Part shown: positions 6,450 through 7,179 of the stretch, one piece after another
How positions within the stretch are numbered: the first letter of the stretch is position 1
How the letters are laid out: each line of letters starts with the position of its first letter
NCBI GenBank assembly: GCA_937981515.1
Contig: CALJNY010000167.1
Span: 1 to 7,179 of the forward strand
DNA: 7,179 nucleotides
Reading direction: 5' to 3'
Source: an uncultured Collinsella sp.
GTDB taxonomy: Bacteria > Actinomycetota > Coriobacteriia > Coriobacteriales > Coriobacteriaceae
Translations under genes and position numbers: made by a program
Notes under the pieces: model-generated
Told to the model about the DNA's origin: nothing
The model's input: only the letters and a program-made list of their open reading frames with translations
The model's database searches: none

Positions 6450-6467
6450 CGGTGAGGCCGTTTTATT
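6450..6467 (+). terminator. Weak possible terminator between the two receptor genes
   Basis: CGG (6450-6452) can pair with CCG (6458-6460), plus one wobble pair, followed at once by TTTTATT. A second 4-bp stem, GCGC/GCGC, lies just before it (6434-6446). The stems are too short for a confident call. At best this is a leaky terminator that would let some transcript run into the next gene. Confidence 0.25.
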
Positions 6468-6479
6468 CAGGGCAGGGAC

Positions 6480-6630
6480 GCCTGTAACAGAACGGAAACA
6501 TTACTTTCACACAATAAAGTGGCATTACTGCATAAAGTAATAGAAATACGCAGAACTATGGATAAATGAACAAATCCAAAGAAAAGTTGAAATAATCGCC
6601 ACTTTCCTTAACTAAAGCGTCTAGTATTTT
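6480..6630 (+). promoter_or_regulatory. AT-rich control region upstream of the second receptor gene
   Basis: This 150-bp stretch is sharply AT-rich against its surroundings. It contains nested inverted repeats (ATTACTTT at 6500-6507 against AAAGTAAT at 6534-6541). Possible promoter parts are TTGAAA (6587-6592) with only poor -10 partners, and TAGTAT (6622-6627, 4 of 6 matches) just before the leader hairpins but lacking a good -35. A promoter is very likely in this stretch; its exact position is not resolved. Confidence 0.5.
6524..6541. promoter_or_regulatory. Operator-like palindrome ATTACT-N6-AGTAAT
   Basis: ATTACT (6524-6529) and AGTAAT (6536-6541) are perfect inverted half-sites with a 6-bp gap, giving an 18-bp dyad typical of a dimeric regulator. 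A third related half, ATTACT within ATTACTTT, lies at 6500-6505. No equivalent dyad is seen before the first receptor gene, so any control here would be specific to the second one. The regulator is unknown. Confidence 0.4.
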
Positions 6631-6635
6631 GCGAA

Positions 6636-6681
6636 CGCCGAACACGGCGAAGGATGGCCTGTCGGGTAACCGAAACCCGAC
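6636..6681 (+). other. Two consecutive hairpins in the leader of the second receptor gene
   Basis: CGCCG (6636-6640) pairs with CGGCG (6645-6649) around a 4-nt loop. GTCGGGT (6661-6667) pairs with ACCCGAC (6675-6681) around a 7-nt loop. No T-run follows either stem, so they are not intrinsic terminators. They lie just before the GAGAGGAGAG ribosome binding site (6689-6698) and may protect the mRNA or tune translation. I do not recognise a known riboswitch. Confidence 0.5.
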
Positions 6682-6702
6682 GAGATTTGAGAGGAGAGCC
6701 GC

Positions 6703-7179
6703 ATGTCGAGCCTCACCGGTAAGTCATTGAACCCTGTTATGAATCGCAGGAGCGTTATCGCGAGCGCAGCAGGTCTGGGGGCGATGTCCATTCTAGCTGG
6801 TTGCTCCTCCAACGGCGGCGACAGCGGTTCCGCTTCGAGCGACGCTTCGTTTAAGATCGGTACCATCGGCCCGCTGACCGGCGCCAACGCGTCCTACGGC
6901 AAGTCCGTTACCCAGGGTGTCGAGCTTGGCTGTAAGGATTTCTCGACCAAAGAGCTGCCGCTTGCCAGCAAGGCCGAAGATGACCAGGCCGACGGCGAGA
7001 AGGCCGTCAACGCCTTCAACACCCTGCTCGACTGGGGCATGCAGGCCCTCGTCGGTCCGACCACCACGGGTGCGTCGGTTGCCGTTGCCGCAGAGTGTGG
7101 CAACGACACCAAGTCGTTCATGATCACCCCGTCCGCGTCCTCCGAGGACGTCACCGACGGCAAGGATTGCGTCTTCCAG
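6703..7179 (+). CDS. Branched-chain amino acid-type substrate-binding lipoprotein (copy 2, cut by window edge)
   Basis: The first 159 codons of a second receptor are present; the gene runs off the right edge. The signal peptide has NRRSVIAS (14-21), a hydrophobic core and lipobox LAGC with Cys34 as the lipidation site, then a Ser/Gly/Asp-rich linker. The binding domain opens FKIGTIGPLTG (50-60) and continues through KDFSTKELPL, DGEKAVNAFNTLLDWGMQALVGPTTTGA and TPSASS. By eye about two-thirds of the aligned mature residues match copy 1, so the pair arose by tandem duplication. Differences cluster around residues 62-78, 84-95 and 129-141. ATG at 6703 is preferred over the internal ATG at 6739 because GAGAGGAGAG lies at 6689-6698 and nothing similar precedes 6739. 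Permease and ATPase genes (livHMGF type) would be expected beyond the edge but cannot be seen. The ligand is inferred from the family only. Confidence 0.9.
   Translation, partial: MSSLTGKSLNPVMNRRSVIASAAGLGAMSILAGCSSNGGDSGSASSDASFKIGTIGPLTGANASYGKSVTQGVELGCKDFSTKELPLASKAEDDQADGEKAVNAFNTLLDWGMQALVGPTTTGASVAVAAECGNDTKSFMITPSASSEDVTDGKDCVFQ

Overview
The window is GC-rich bacterial DNA (roughly 60% G+C by eye) with strong G/C bias at third codon positions, which also creates long spurious antisense reading frames. The gene content fits a gut actinobacterium of the Coriobacteriia, such as Collinsella: a large single-chain (clostridial-type) PurL, branched-chain amino-acid-type lipoprotein receptors, a monofunctional homoserine dehydrogenase with an ACT domain, and a BaiA-like short-chain dehydrogenase. 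The taxon is an inference from style and content; no rRNA or other marker gene is present.

Layout. (1) 1-486, minus: the first 162 codons of purL (purine synthesis), cut by the window edge. (2) 671-2233, plus: a CPA2-type cation:proton antiporter, divergent from purL. (3) 2234-2700: a non-coding stretch between two convergent genes. It holds a regular array of six 46-bp imperfect palindromes on a 62-bp period, followed by a rho-independent terminator. (4) 2701-3450, minus: a classical SDR oxidoreductase of 249 residues. (5) 3671-5014, minus: hom, homoserine dehydrogenase, with a clear terminator at its 3' end that separates it from the SDR gene. (6) 5265-6431 and 6703-7179 (cut), plus: two closely related periplasmic-binding-protein-type lipoproteins, probably receptors of a branched-chain amino acid ABC importer. 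They are divergent from hom, and each has its own leader.

How the parts relate. hom makes homoserine, the precursor of threonine, methionine and (via threonine) isoleucine. The divergent genes probably import branched-chain or related amino acids, so the hom/receptor intergenic region may balance synthesis against uptake; this is inference. purL, the antiporter and the SDR look like independent transcription units.

The most unusual element is the array at 2249-2603. All six palindromes are exactly 46 bp and five of the six start at exact 62-bp steps (the last step is 61). The spacers are themselves weakly palindromic, so the array can be read as twelve 14-bp half-sites in alternating orientation about every 31 bp. 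It resembles REP/BIME-type intergenic repeats in position and design. I do not recognise it as a named family, and no function can be read from sequence alone.
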